A stretch of DNA of 64,000 nucleotides from Narthecium ossifragum (lineage: Eukaryota > Streptophyta > Magnoliopsida > Dioscoreales > Nartheciaceae), in the NCBI GenBank assembly GCA_963920575.1, contig OY986968.1, positions 3,301,001 to 3,365,000 of the forward strand, given 5' to 3'. Of this stretch, positions 10,002-20,496 are shown piece after piece. The position numbers and the translations under genes were made by a program. Numbering within the stretch: position 1 is the stretch's first letter; each line of letters begins with the position of its first letter. Under the pieces are notes generated by a model. That model was given only the letters and a program-made list of their open reading frames with translations, had not been told where the DNA came from and searched no databases.

Positions 10002-12176
10002 TGTCGCGCCCCGACCCGCGAAAGCCCAACCGGGGTGAGAACGATCGATCGCTCCTTGGAGCGATCGATCGGAATCGCGTCGGTGGCTTTTCTGCTTCGC
10101 GAGGACGGCCACCGCTGGCCGTCGTTCTCCTCTGTCAGAGGGGGGGAGGACTTTCCCTCCCCTCCCCTCACTTTCTCCCCCTTTCCCCGGCTTTCCCCTC
10201 CCCCTTTCCCCTCTTTTCTTCCCCTCCTCTTCCTCCTTCTCTTCTCTTCTTCTTCCTTCTTTCTCTTCTTTCCCGCGGTGCTCTGTTTCTTCCCTTCTCC
10301 GCCGATGAGCTTCTTCTCCTCCGTTCTCCCTCCTCCGACCACCAAATTGGGTGTTCTTTGGATCGTTGGATCCGTGACAACGAGAGGAAGGCTCCTGGTG
10401 TGGTTTGGTAGCTTGTTGGTGATCAAATCGCGGGGAATCAGCCGAGGAAAGCGCAGCTAGGTAGGGTTATACCTACTGATGTTCCTTTCGAGTTTTCTCT
10501 AGATCTAGCCGTTGGATCTTGTTGATCCTTAGTTTTTTGGATTCCTTATGCCTTGTAGAATAACTGATTTAAGTTTCATGTTAATCAGTTGAGATTTGAG
10601 TAGGTTTTATGCCAGATTAGTCTCGGATTTCTGGTTTTCTGCTGTTCTTGAGAAACAGCTGGCTTGCGGCGAGTTTTTCGGTCGGCGAGTACATGATCTT
10701 GGCTTTTAATAAACATAAGAGTCGTAGCTCTACTCGTTAGATTTCCATTCCATCTTATTTCGTATTTTTCCAATTTATGTACGATTTGTTATGAATTGTG
10801 TTCTGGAGGGCTGCGTTGCAGCAATTAAGTTGGTAAGCGAGTTGATTAGCGGGTTTGATTTGTATTTTCCCGTTAATCCAACCGTTGGATGATTATGATT
10901 TTTGGATATGATGATCCTGGTATACACACCTACAGTTGACTAAGTTGGATCTTGAATCCGACGTCGTTTGAACGTCGGATCGACGGGATCAATTAGCCCC
11001 TAAGTAGTGGTTTTGGGTGTATGAATATAATATTATATTTCAGAATATAATATTATATTGTGTACTGTTCATCAGCGGTTTTCAGGGTTGCTTCCCGTTG
11101 CAGGAGTCTGCGGTCGACGGTCGTGATACCGTCGTAATGCCTGGACCCGCTGCGGATCGGCTGGCAGCGGTCTGCAGTACCGCTGCAGCGATCCGGTTGA
11201 CCTATATGATATTTGCCATACTGTTGCATGCCTATCTCCTGTCTGTGTATGTCATAGCATGTATCTTTGAATTGTGCATTAGTTGCATTGGTTAGGGCGT
11301 GGGTGAGCTTTGGGTCGCCGTCCCGAGGCTGGAAGCTCGGACTTAGCCCTAGGACCGGGGTTGGGTTGTTTGGACCCGGTTTGAATGGTAGTGTCCAGTC
11401 GATTCGATGATAGGCCTAGAGGACTGGTACACCTGTTGCTTGATGATGATTGTAGAGGTCGTGTCGGTCTCAAGTCAGGTGTTGAGGATGCCACCAGTGG
11501 CGGGTCTTATTTCTTTGGGCATTGTCCGTTCCTGCCAGCAGAGGCATCAGTGTGGGCCCAGTGAATAACGGGTGACCACAGCTGGAACCCTGCGACACTA
11601 GGTGTATCCAGGATGGGCCCAGTCCGTTGGGGTGACCCTGGTTGGATATGCCTAGAGATCACCGGTGAATGGTAATGGGACCATTGTAGCTCACTCGAGT
11701 CTGGCTTGAGGGCGACACTGTTGCGTTTCCCTCTTCCTTCTGTGTGGCGTAGTGTAGATCCCTACTGAGCTTAGTGCTCACTCCTACCCGGGCTGCGTTT
11801 TGCAGGTGCAGGCGTCAGTTCTTCTTCTGTGGCCCCTACCGGGCAGTTGGTCGGCGGTGCGGCGGCGCCTGGTGGACTTTGAGAGGTGGTGATTGTTTAC
11901 TGCTTTTACCCTATGTTAGATAGTCTCCTACGGGAGTAATGTTGTACTTTGAATCTTCCCCTCTCCGAGGATTTATATATTAAACACTTTGAGTTTATAA
12001 TCTGTGGTTCGAGGCTTCTTTATTATATTTTTGTATTTAATTGAGGGTGTTGTTGGCGACTTGCTAGGGAGACCAATAGGTTAGAGGGAATCCTCGACAG
12101 CCTTGTTTTCCGCGTTTTGTAGGTTCCGGTTCGCGTCGCCCGGCCCGGTTGGGCTTTCGCGGGTCGGGCCGCGATA
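10002..12176 (+). mobile_element. Solo LTR, Tekay/Del-like, in the Reina 5' LTR
   Basis: A 2175-bp insertion with matching inverted ends of at least 31 bp (starting TCGCGCCCCGACCCGCG at 10004 and its complement at 12144-12174). Read as an LTR it runs TG...TA with a 5-bp duplication GTTAG on both sides. Read as a TIR element it runs 10004-12174 with a 9-bp duplication TAGTTAGTG, which would suggest a Mutator-like element. A related copy at 25076 has TG/CA at the corresponding end, which favours an LTR. No coding region with a recognised product. A TATA-like TTTATATATTAAA lies near 11980. Ordered blocks shared with the second copy include TAGTGCTCACTCCTACCCG near 11780. Confidence 0.65.
10035..10080. 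repeat. GATCGATC hairpin unit (Tekay-like LTR 1)
   Basis: GATCGATC at 10043 and 10063 enclose GCTCCTTGGAGC, so the 30-bp unit is a perfect inverted repeat. It lies about 40 bp inside the LTR end. Confidence 0.8.
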
Positions 12177-12313
12177 GTTAGTGTGGCTGAAATATTATTA
12201 GTTTGCTTACCAGTTACTTATGATAAGTAGTATGTGAGACCCTGCTCTGATACCACTCGATATTATTCGTAGGAACGCCTTGGAACTCCTGCTCTGATAC
12301 CACTCGATAGTAT

Positions 12314-13340
12314 GTGTGGCTGAAATATTATTCGTTGGAGGCCTTGGCGTCGTCCCTGCATCAACAGGGAGATAGCTTGCGCGGTTCGCTGCAACGTTTG
12401 GAGTGTGCCGCGGTCGATCGTCAACAGCTTGCCGAAGAACGACAACTACAAGCGGATGGACGCTTGTTAGGTCTGGAAGAGGCTATGCGGGTCTTGACGC
12501 GCATCTTGGGGAAGATGAAAGTTGAATCAACCAAGGAAGAAGAACAGGGGTCGAGATCGCGCGGTAGGAGGCGGAGTCCGGGTCTCCGGCGCCGCTGGCA
12601 TACGCCGTCTCCAGAGAACGATTAGTGGGACCCCGGACGGCCACGGGTGCCAGCGCTCCGTCTGGACTTTCCAAAATTCTCTGGGAATGATCCGGTGGTA
12701 TGGCTTAACCGAGTAGAGCAGTTCTTTGCCATGAACGATACTGCTGAGCATCAACGGTTACAATGGGCGTCTTTTCATCTGGAAGGGAAGGCTAATCAAT
12801 GGTGGCAATGGCTGCAACGAGCACACAAGGACAGCTGCACGGAGATTACTTGGGAAGGTTTTGAGAAGGAATTGCTTATCCGATTTGGACCAGTGGCGTT
12901 TGTAAGGGAAGATGAAGCTCTTATGCAGCTCTGGCAACAAGACACGTTTGAGGAATATTTGGAGGAGTCTGAAGGGCTGGCAAATCGAGTCAAAGGATGG
13001 ACCCAGTCCGCACTAGTTGGGGCCTTCCTTAGAGGGTTGAGAGAAGAGATCGCCGACGAGGTCCGGATCTGGGAGCCAACCACGCTCCGCGACACCATTA
13101 AACGGGCGAAGCTCATTGAAGAAAAGTTGTACCACCAGCAACGCCCGCCACGGATGGAGGTTAGCCGGTCGGCCGCAAGGCCGCTTCCGGTTGTGGGGCC
13201 AACGGGGCGAGCAGTTGGGACGGCGACCACAGGGGGAGTAATTCTGGGGAGGCCGCGACCGACACCAGCACCGCCAGGACGGGGAAACTCAAACGTGCGG
13301 CACTTGACGTGGGAGGAGATGCAAAAAAGAAGGGACAAGG
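12314..13340 (+). pseudogene. Reina gag
   Basis: A coiled N-terminal piece (SLHQQGDSLRGSL...) ends in a stop at 12625. It is followed in the same general frame by the retrotransposon gag core: LDFPKFSGNDPVVWLNRVEQ, LEGKANQWWQWLQ and LVGAFLRGLREEIADEVRIW. A one-base frameshift near 13335 separates the gag core from the zinc knuckle, which reads LCFNCDDRFTPSHKC in the next frame. Normal role: capsid formation and RNA packaging. Broken here. Confidence 0.87.
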
Positions 13341-14169
13341 GCTCTGTTTTAATTGTGATGATAGGTTCACGCCCAGCCATAAGTGTCAGAAACCACAGGT
13401 TTTATGGATTGAAAATGAGGAGGATGATCAGGAAGAAGGGAATGCAGAGGAGGACGCGCGGGAATCCGACGTCGACGTATATGCGACAGAGGTACAGAAT
13501 GATCCAGCTATTTCACTGCATACATTGACAGGGTATTCCGGACCGCAGACAATGCGGGTGACAGGCCGAGTAGGGAAGCAACGGATTATGGTGCTGATTG
13601 ACAGTGGCTCCACGCATAACTTCATCAATGAGAAAGTTGCGGAGAGGCTGGGATTAGCGGTGACGCCAGTCAAAGAATTCGCAGTGAAGGTGGCTAATGG
13701 AGAGCATCTGCAGTGCCGAGAGAAATACGAGGAAGTACCAATAGTGTTACAAGGGTATGACTTCTTAACTACCCTCTATGCTATTCCCTTAAAAGGCTAG
13801 GATGTTGTGCTGGGGGTGGATTGGTTAGCACGGCTGGGAGACGTGGTGCATAATTGGGACAAGATGACCATGTGCTTCATGCAACGAGAGGGGCGGTACA
13901 CCATTGCGGCGGATAAGGGAAGCTCACCTCAGATTACAACAAGCTATATGATTGAGCGTGAGTATAGAGGGGGCGGTGAACTGTTTGCATTAGAGGTGGA
14001 GCCGCTGTCGATTGGGGGACGATCTGGCCAGTTTGAGCCACCACAAGAAGTCCGACAGTTACTGGAGGAGTTTGCATCAGTTTTGGAAGAGCCTAAGGAA
14101 TTACCGCCGCGGCGGGAACATGTGCATTGGATTCCATTGGTGGACGGCGTTGGTCCGGTGAATGTATGA
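13341..14169 (+). pseudogene. Reina zinc knuckle and aspartic protease
   Basis: The CCHC-type CFNCDDRFTPSHKC is followed by an acidic linker and a retropepsin-like domain with the active-site MVLIDSGSTHNFIN and later DVVLGVDWLARLG. Stops occur at 13798 and 14167. The latter replaces the Arg of the conserved NVRPYRY motif at the start of RT (CGA to TGA). Confidence 0.88.
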
Positions 14170-15462
14170 CCGTACCGATACGCACATTACCAGAAAAATG
14201 AAATTGAACGCCAGGTGGCAGAGATGTTAAAATCCGGCCTCATTCGACCCAGCAGCATCCCATTTTCATCCCCGGTCCTTTTGGTGAAGAAGAAGGAAGG
14301 AACTTGGCGTTTATGTACAGATTACCGAGGACTGAATGCAGTGACCGTCAAGGACCGGTTCCCAATTCCCACTGTGGACGACAAGATTGACGAACTGCAT
14401 GGTGCATAGTATTTCTCGAAGCTAGACTTGAGGGCAGGGTATCATCAAATACGAGTACATGACGACGACATTCACAAGACGGCGTTCCGTACTCACAGTG
14501 GCCATTATGAGTATGTGGTTATGCCATTTGGGTTATGCAACACACCCTCAACATTCCAGGCGGCCATGAACAACCTCTTCCAACCTTACTTACGACGGTT
14601 CATCTTGGTATTCTTCGACGACATATTAGTCTACAGCAAAACATGGGAGGACCACCTACAACACCTACATGTAGTTATGAAAATCTTGGCTACTAATAAA
14701 TTTTTTGTCAAGCCCTCGAAATGTGTATTTGCAGAAAGAGAAGTGGAGTATTTGGGCCATGTTATCTGTCAGCAAGGAGTGTGGGCCGATCCTAAGAAGG
14801 TGGAAGCAATTCAGTATTGGCCGACACCTAAGTCTGTGACGGAATTACGGGGATTTCTAGGATTGACAGGCTACTACCGGAAGTTCGTCCAGGACTACGG
14901 AAAGATTGCAGCACCTTTAACGAAGCTATTTAAAAAGGGCCAATTTGCTTGGAGCTCAGAGGCCGGGGCGGCCTTCGAAGCTTTAAAGTCAGCTATGTCA
15001 TCAACTCCAGTACTGGCACTTCCAGACTTTACTGAGACTTTCGTAGTGGAGACGGACGCGTCGGGGACAGGCATCGGCGCCATCCTCATGCAGAAGGGGA
15101 GACCAATCGCCTATCTTAGTAAAGCTATCGCATCGACCAAAGCGTCATGGTCCGCGTATGCCAAAGAAATGTTGGCAGTGATGGAGGCGGTTCGGGTATG
15201 GCGACCATATCTTATGGGTCGCAGGTTTATCATTCAGACCGACCAGAGGAGCTTGAAATATTTCTTGGAACAACGAGTAGTGACACCGGAGCAACATAAG
15301 TGGGTATCAAAGTTACTGGGTTATGAATATGAGATCCGTTTCAAGCCCGACCGGGAGAATGCAGCCGCTGATGCCTTGAGCCGTAGAGAAGAAGACGCCG
15401 AGCTCCAGGTGATGACTTCACCCACGGCCGCCATATGGGAGGAATTGAGGGCGGAGAACTAG
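14170..15462 (+). pseudogene. Reina reverse transcriptase and RNase H
   Basis: RT motifs in order: [72 protein letters not shown], and an intact catalytic FFDDILVYSK. The RNase H follows with VVETDASGTGIGAILMQ, AYAKEMLAVMEAV, IIQTDQRSLKYFLEQ and NAAADALSRR. One stop (TAG at 14407) sits just before FSKLDL, where the family has Gln or Lys. The domain otherwise keeps its catalytic residues. Confidence 0.9.
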
Positions 15463-16944
15463 CGGAATGCATACTTGAAAGGACTCCACAATAAGCTGGC
15501 AGAAGCAGCGAAGGGTGGGGCAAACAGCAGGGTCGAAGGGGGCGGTGAGCAAACTACCGGAGATGAGGAATCCAGAACAAGGGAAGCAAGAACAGACCAC
15601 TCTAGAACAGGGGAATCAAAGTTGGCAGTGAAAGATGGCATGATCTGTTGGGAGAGGAGGATTGTGGTGCCGCCGGGGTCCATAATCAAGCAACAACTAC
15701 TAAGGCAGTTCCATGATTCCCCCATTGGTGGCCACTCCGGAATCATGAGGACTTACAAGCGCATGGCGCAGAATTTTTGGTGGGAAAACATGCGTCGAGA
15801 AGTTAAGGAGTATGTGATGGCGCGTGATGTGTGCCAGAGAAATAAAATTGACACCCGAAATCCGGCCGGCTTGCTACAGCCCTTGCCCGTTCCAGCGCGA
15901 GTTTGGGAGGAGATAACAATGGACTTCGTAGAAGGTTTACCAAGATCATCGGGTATGGATGTAGTGATGGTAGTAGTGGACAGATTAACCAAATACGCCC
16001 ACTTCATTCCGTTGTCCCATCCTTATACATCAGCCAAGGTAGCCGCAACCTTTGTGCATCATATTGTGCGCCTACATGGGCTACCGAGTTCCATTATTAG
16101 TGATAGGGACCGGATATTCATGAGCCATTTTTGGCAAGAGTTCTTCAAGATGCAGGGGACTAAATTGAAAATGAGCACGGCCTATCATCCACAAACGGAT
16201 GGACAAACGGAAGTTGTTAATTGCTGTCTCGAACAATATCTCATGTGCTTTGCTAGTCAGCGACCGAAGGAGTAGATGGGATACCTGCCTTAGGCGGAAT
16301 ATTGGTACAATACTACTTTTCATAGCTCAACAGGAATGACTCCTTTTGAAGCTCTATATGGACGGATACCACCAGGAATTCCACAGTATTTGATGGGGGC
16401 TTCACCGGTGGCAGATGTGGATCGGGAGTTGTTAGACCGCGATGAGGTGTTACGGCTTCTGAAGGATAACTTGCATAAATCCATTAACCGAACCAGACAA
16501 ATAGCAAATGTGTGGCGGCATGAGGAAGCATTTGAAGCGGGAGATTGGGTGTTCTTGAAGTTGCAGCCATATAGACAGAGTTCTATTTTTCGTCGAGTGC
16601 ATCAGAAGCTTGCAAGTCAGTTCTTTGGGCCTTATCAGATACTTGAACGTGTAGGGTCTGTTGCTTATAGATTGACTTTACCTGAGGAAGCCAAAATGCA
16701 TCCGGTTTTTCATGTGTCATTGCTTCGGCGACGAATTGACCAAGAAATTCCTCTTGAGACGGAGGTACCGCCGTGTTCAGAAGAAGGAGTTCTGATCTTG
16801 CGGCCGCAGGAGATTTTGGTGTACCGCTGGGTGAAGCAAGGGCTCCGATATTTAGCTGAAGCCTTGGTACGTTGGTCCCATCTCATCAAGGAAGACGCCA
16901 CATGGGAAGAGGTCGACTTATTGCGACAACAGTTTCCTGCTTTG
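15463..16944 (+). pseudogene. Reina integrase and chromodomain
   Basis: The zinc-binding region reads GGHSGIMRTYKRMAQNFWW and then RDVCQRNK, where the family has CDVCQRNK, so one zinc cysteine is replaced. The integrase core has TMDFVEGLPRSSG, SDRDRIFMSHFWQEF and QTDGQTEVVN, giving all three acidic residues. Two TAG stops at 16273 and 16291 replace tryptophans of the conserved W-x-x-x-L-P-W-AE-x-WYN motif. The C-terminal chromodomain (VKQGLRYLAEALVRWSHL, then EDATWEEVDLLRQQFPAL) binds modified histone H3 in the family and steers integration to heterochromatin. The last Leu codon runs into the Athila solo LTR, which supplies the stop TGA. The original C-terminus resumes at 18531. Confidence 0.88.
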
Positions 16945-18530
16945 TGATACGACTTGAAAAGTGTCGTGGCTTAACAAGTCTAACCAAAATTACAATATAT
17001 TCCGGTGCTCTACTTTAACTACTAAGAACTAGTAGATAGTGGAGAGTCCGAGTCGAGTCCACAGGGATTTAAGGGATTTAAATCAAATACTTAGCAAATC
17101 TCCTACTAATAAGTTGGGAAAAGATTGCAAGTTGAAATTAAGCTAAACTTATACTAAATGATTGAAGAATATGAGAGAAAGGACCATAGGATTCTTAATC
17201 AGTAACTAAGGATATACCATGTTTTCCAAAGATCAGGGCATGCAAACACGATAAATGACTCCCTAAAAGTTGATAAAGGAATGGCTAGTTCTCATTATCA
17301 CTCGACAAGTTCTGTTTAGGATTCCTTGTCGGCAAGAACAATTAACGAAATATCAGTGAACGAATGATTAGTTACGTTCACTGCTAATGAACCCTCTTAC
17401 TCAGATGAGTTCATCGCAAGCAATGCCATAGAAATGGATTTAGGTGTAATATCGAGATGACTTCGCATCTCGATGGCCAAAACTACAAAGATAAGATGCA
17501 TGAAGGATTAGGGATGGAATGTAGTGGGACTAGCACTACTATAGTGGGACTAGCACTATACAATCCCTAATCACGAACAAGATTCCATCCGAGATATCAT
17601 GGGACTAGCATGATCCTCTTATTTGGATGAATCCAATCCACGTCCTAACATACACAAGCTCTAGAATCAAGTGCAAGCAAGAACGATCCAAACATCCAGC
17701 AAGAAATCAACACCAAGATATAGGCAAATATAATCAATCCATAAAACCAAATAATCGTGTATACAAACCCTAGATCTAAGAAATCCCTAGTAAAAACCCT
17801 AGTTACATCATAAGAATCTCATGGCTAGGGTTTTAGCTACTCATCTTCAGGGGATAATCCATCGGTAGAAGTTGATGATCTCCTCCCGCCATGGATCTCC
17901 TCCAAAGAATCGTTGAAGAAAAGATGTAGAAAAGATAGGTAAACTCTCTCCAAAAACGTCCGAAAAAAGCCCCCGAAAATCCCTAAACAATGACTACTTA
18001 TAGCCCAAGAGACAACCACCCACGGATTAGATCAGAGCCGTCGATCTTTGCTTCTGGCCGCGTCGGATCGATCCAACCTTTGGAGCTCGATGGATCCTAC
18101 TCCTTAACTCCCTTAATATTGTGATCAACGCCCGAGCTGGATCGATCCAACTCTTTGAGTTCGATCGATCCTACTCCTTTACTTGCTGGTATTCCCGTGC
18201 TGGATCGATCCGTCTGTCGAGTCCGACCGATCGAACCATCGTTGTTGCGCTACATCCCGCGCTGGATCGATCCAGCTCTTGAAGTTCGATCGATCTTGCG
18301 CTTGTTCATTCTCCCCTCGTTGGTTGAGTTGGATCGATCGAACCTATTGAGGCCGATCGATCTAACTTGTCAGAATCGCCAAAATACCATTCTTTTAGCT
18401 CCAAAGATGATCTAACTCGTAGCAGGACCTGTTATACCTGAAATGAAATAAAAGTAGTCAATCCAGCATTGCTCGGGGCCCAACAAAGCCAAATTACAAG
18501 GGTGTTTTGTGCACTTTTCAAGTCTTATTA
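16945..18530 (-). mobile_element. Athila-type solo LTR 1, in the Reina pol 3' end
   Basis: 1586 bp with ends TGATACGACTTGAAAAGTG and the complement CACTTTTCAAGTCTTATTA, flanked by CTTTG at 16940-16944 and 18531-18535, a 5-bp target duplication. It is homologous along its length to 30378-32078 and to the 3' LTR of the Athila element at 56320-57941, in the same orientation. No internal region, so it is a solo LTR left by recombination between two LTRs. A GATCGATC array occupies 18062-18365. Confidence 0.88.
18062..18365. repeat. Paired GATCGATC array (Athila solo LTR 1)
   Basis: Five pairs: 18066/18089 (second copy GATGGATC), 18140/18163, 18203/18225 (second copy GACCGATC), 18265/18288 and 18332/18355. 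Offsets are 23 bp in four pairs and 22 bp in one. The spacer of the second pair, AACTCTTTGAGTT, is itself palindromic. Confidence 0.85.
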
Positions 18531-18633
18531 CTTTGGACCTTGAAGACAAGGTCAGTCTCCCATGGAGGGAGGATGATAGGACTCGGCGTTCCAGCCGAGT
18601 ACCTAAGGCCAACCCACGCTATGCATAAATGTG
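18531..18633 (+). pseudogene. Reina polyprotein C-terminal tail
   Basis: After removing the Athila LTR and one CTTTG, the frame continues LDLEDKVSLPWREDDRTRRS and ends at TAA after NPRYA. LEDKV is the usual chromovirus ending. The coding end overlaps the start of the 3' LTR (18574). Confidence 0.75.
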
Positions 18634-18927
18634 GGGATGGCTTAGTCCTAGTTAGTGTGGCTGGAATATTATTAGTTTGCTTACTAGTTACTTATGATAA
18701 GTAGTATGTGAGACGTTGGATTAAAAGATGTGATCTAACTATAGGAGTCAGTTTAGTTTGCTTATATCTTCTTCATTGTTGGAACTAGGGTAAATTATTA
18801 TGAAGTAATAAAAAAGGGGTTGTCTTCCAGCCATCAATTGGGAGTTTGGGGTTTCCTCTACCATCAAAAGAGGAGAAGTTAACTAACACGTGAGCAGGGT
18901 CTCGTCGTAACCAGCAGGATCCTATCA
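18574..18927 (+). repeat. Reina 3' LTR
   Basis: 354 bp from TGATAGGACTCGG to CCTATCA, followed by the GACAT target duplication. Its first 145 bp match the interrupted 5' LTR at 9921. Confidence 0.85.
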
Positions 18928-19006
18928 GACATGCACAGTGGTGAAACAAGAGGAGAAGACATAGAGAGAGGTGGAGCAGAGTGAAATGATCAGAGAAGAC
19001 CATCAT
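18928..19006 (-). pseudogene. Alpha-xylosidase (XYL1-like) exon 1, 5' part with signal peptide
   Basis: On the minus strand the start codon at 19006 opens MMVFSDHFTLLHLSLCLLLL, followed by FHHCAC. This is a typical secretory signal peptide with a hydrophobic core and small residues before the mature start QKIGSGYR, which is found 9 kb away at 9915. Joining across the single copy of GACAT keeps the frame exactly. The enzyme would be secreted to the cell wall. Upstream lies a CT/GA microsatellite that would be in the 5' leader. Confidence 0.88.

Positions 19007-19007
<1 letters not shown>

Positions 19008-19043
<36 letters not shown>
19008..19043. repeat. (CT)n microsatellite in the xylosidase 5' leader
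   Basis: About 18 CT dinucleotides directly upstream of the minus-strand ATG; GA-rich on the transcribed strand. GA tracts near plant start sites can bind GAGA-type factors; whether this one did is unknown. Confidence 0.9.
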
Positions 19044-19044
<1 letters not shown>

Positions 19045-19125
19045 AGTTGGTTTGCAGGGTTCTATGCGAACAATAAAAGCAGATGCAGGGTTTGCAAAGA
19101 ATGATCACGAGTCCCTGCCAATCGT

Positions 19126-19431
19126 TTGCTACCAATCATCTACGACGGTGATGGAGGTGGTGGCGATGGGTACTCGGCGTCGCTGTGCCTGGAGGGGTCT
19201 TTAAATCCAAATGTCGTCGCCGGCAAGATAGTTGTGTGTGATCGTGGTGTGAGCTCCCGGGCCACCAAGGGCGCGACAGTGAAGGCCGCCGGCGCCGCCG
19301 GTATGATCCTCGCCAATGGGTTCTTCGACGGTGAGGGCCTCGTTGCCGACCCCCAAGTTCTCCCATCAGTTGTCGTAGGCGCTGCCGCCGGCGACAAGCT
19401 TCGCCGTTACGAAGGGCATCGTGTAGAGGAA
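19126..19431 (+). pseudogene. Subtilisin-like protease (SBT1-type) fragment
   Basis: Plus-strand frame reads LPIIYDGDGG, SLCLEGSLNPNVVAGKIVVC, DRGVSSRATKG, MILANGFFDGEGLVADPQVL and PSVVVGAAAGDKLRRY. This is the protease-associated (PA) insert of plant subtilases, which normally lies between the His and Ser catalytic segments. Only about 95 residues are present, with no catalytic Asp, His or Ser and no upstream exon, and the sequence then runs into unrelated DNA. It is a gene scrap, perhaps carried here by a transposon. Confidence 0.85.
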
Positions 19432-19443
19432 GAAGGAGGCTGT

Positions 19444-19469
19444 CCGGTCACGTGTAGGCACGTGACCGG
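19444..19469. other. Perfect palindrome with two CACGTG boxes
   Basis: CCGGTCACGTG, a TAGG loop, then CACGTGACCGG: an 11-bp perfect inverted repeat with a 4-bp centre. CACGTG is the plant G-box bound by bHLH and bZIP factors. No gene is clearly attached. Confidence 0.7.
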
Positions 19470-19545
19470 TTCGCTCGGGCCGCCGTTAGACCGGCAGACG
19501 GCAGGTGGACGGAGGCATCAATTAAAAATGGTTCGAGAAACATAG

Positions 19546-20488
19546 GTATTCAATGCTTACTTTTGAAAACACGGTATCACATCAAAATTTGTCTGAAAAC
19601 CCAGGTACCAGACACATACTTTATCCTTCTTGGTATCTTTTCTATTTGGAGATTAGACAAGGAAACATCTTCTTTGTTGTCTCAGTCACAAGTAAGGCCT
19701 GAAGGACCACTGAGAAGTGGGTGACCTGATTCAGCCCTTACAACGCATACCGTAATTGGTTCAGATTGAATCAGGTCTGATTACAAGACACAAGTTTGGA
19801 TGGGTTGAACTACATAGACTGACCATATATTGCCGAGTCACATTGGGCATGTTTGAAACGAGCTCTCCAAGCCACGTTGACTGTTTGCTAGTCAAGTCAC
19901 TATTGAGGTCAATCGAGCTATAAAATAAAATGCAGGCAAGGTGAAGGTGCATGGGTCAAGTTGGGTTAAAAACTCAGGCTGAACTCAATGCCTTTAACAA
20001 CGGGCTGGGGCTGGGCAGGCCATTCCTTGAGCTAAAGTTTGAACCGGTTTTCTGTGGGTTTTTTTTGCTTATATACCCCTCAAAAACATCTTAATTGTAG
20101 AAACATCCATACAAAATAAAAAAATTGTATTTATTTCCTCCAAAATATTTCTTTTTTTTTTTTACGTGTGTATACCCCCTCTCCACTTTGACTTGAGTGC
20201 AATTAGTTTGAAATGACGTAAAATATCCAAATATCACACGAGAGTATCCATGCAAAGTGATTATTGGACATACATATATGATTTTTAAAACTTGAAAGTT
20301 TTAAAAAGCAGAATGAAAATTGATAACTAGAAATCATTATCCTTGTAAAATGACAAAAACATCATTTACTTTGGAATACCTTGAGATGAATTATTATCGA
20401 ACAACTACTTTGCATATATAACCTCCGAAAATTTCAAGAGTATTTTGGTTTTTGTTTTTCAATCAAGTAATCATAGCTAGATCTTAAT
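19546..20488. other. Intergenic, no gene seen
   Basis: AT-rich sequence with short pyrimidine and T tracts (20150-20162). I see no coding region or recognisable TE ends. Confidence 0.4.
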
Positions 20489-20496
20489 GATATAAT

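Larger units (their letters stand above)
9921..12250 (+). repeat. Reina 5' LTR, interrupted and rearranged
   Basis: 9921-10001 and 12177-12240 match the first 145 bp of the 3' LTR at 18574, up to GTATGTGAGAC. They are separated by the Tekay-like solo LTR. Beyond that point the LTR is replaced by two copies of CTGCTCTGATACCACTCGAT (12243 and 12291), which is the primer-binding-site sequence in the wrong orientation for this element. Confidence 0.7.
9921..18927 (+). mobile_element. Ty3/gypsy chromovirus (Reina-like), inserted in xylosidase exon 1
   Basis: Plus-strand element bounded by GACAT target duplications (9916-9920 and 18928-18932). Both LTRs begin TGATAGGACTCGGCG, and the 3' LTR (354 bp) ends CCTATCA. 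Without its two nested insertions (10002-12176 and 16945-18530) it would be about 5.2 kb, a normal size for the short-LTR Reina lineage. The order is gag, protease, RT, RNase H, integrase, chromodomain. It has many in-frame stops and one gag frameshift. The lineage call rests on short LTRs, the zinc knuckle wording and the C-terminal chromodomain; another chromovirus lineage is possible. Confidence 0.88.

Noticed and set aside
10001..10460. Four overlapping Pro/Ser- or Lys/Arg-rich open frames
   Set aside because: Pyrimidine-rich low-complexity DNA inside a solo LTR; the predicted proteins are repeats of a few residues.
16944..18531. Class II element with 20-bp inverted ends and 3-bp duplication
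   Set aside because: The same ends fit TG...CA LTR boundaries with 5-bp duplications (CTTTG, CCTTG), and a full Athila element with this LTR lies at 56-64 kb.
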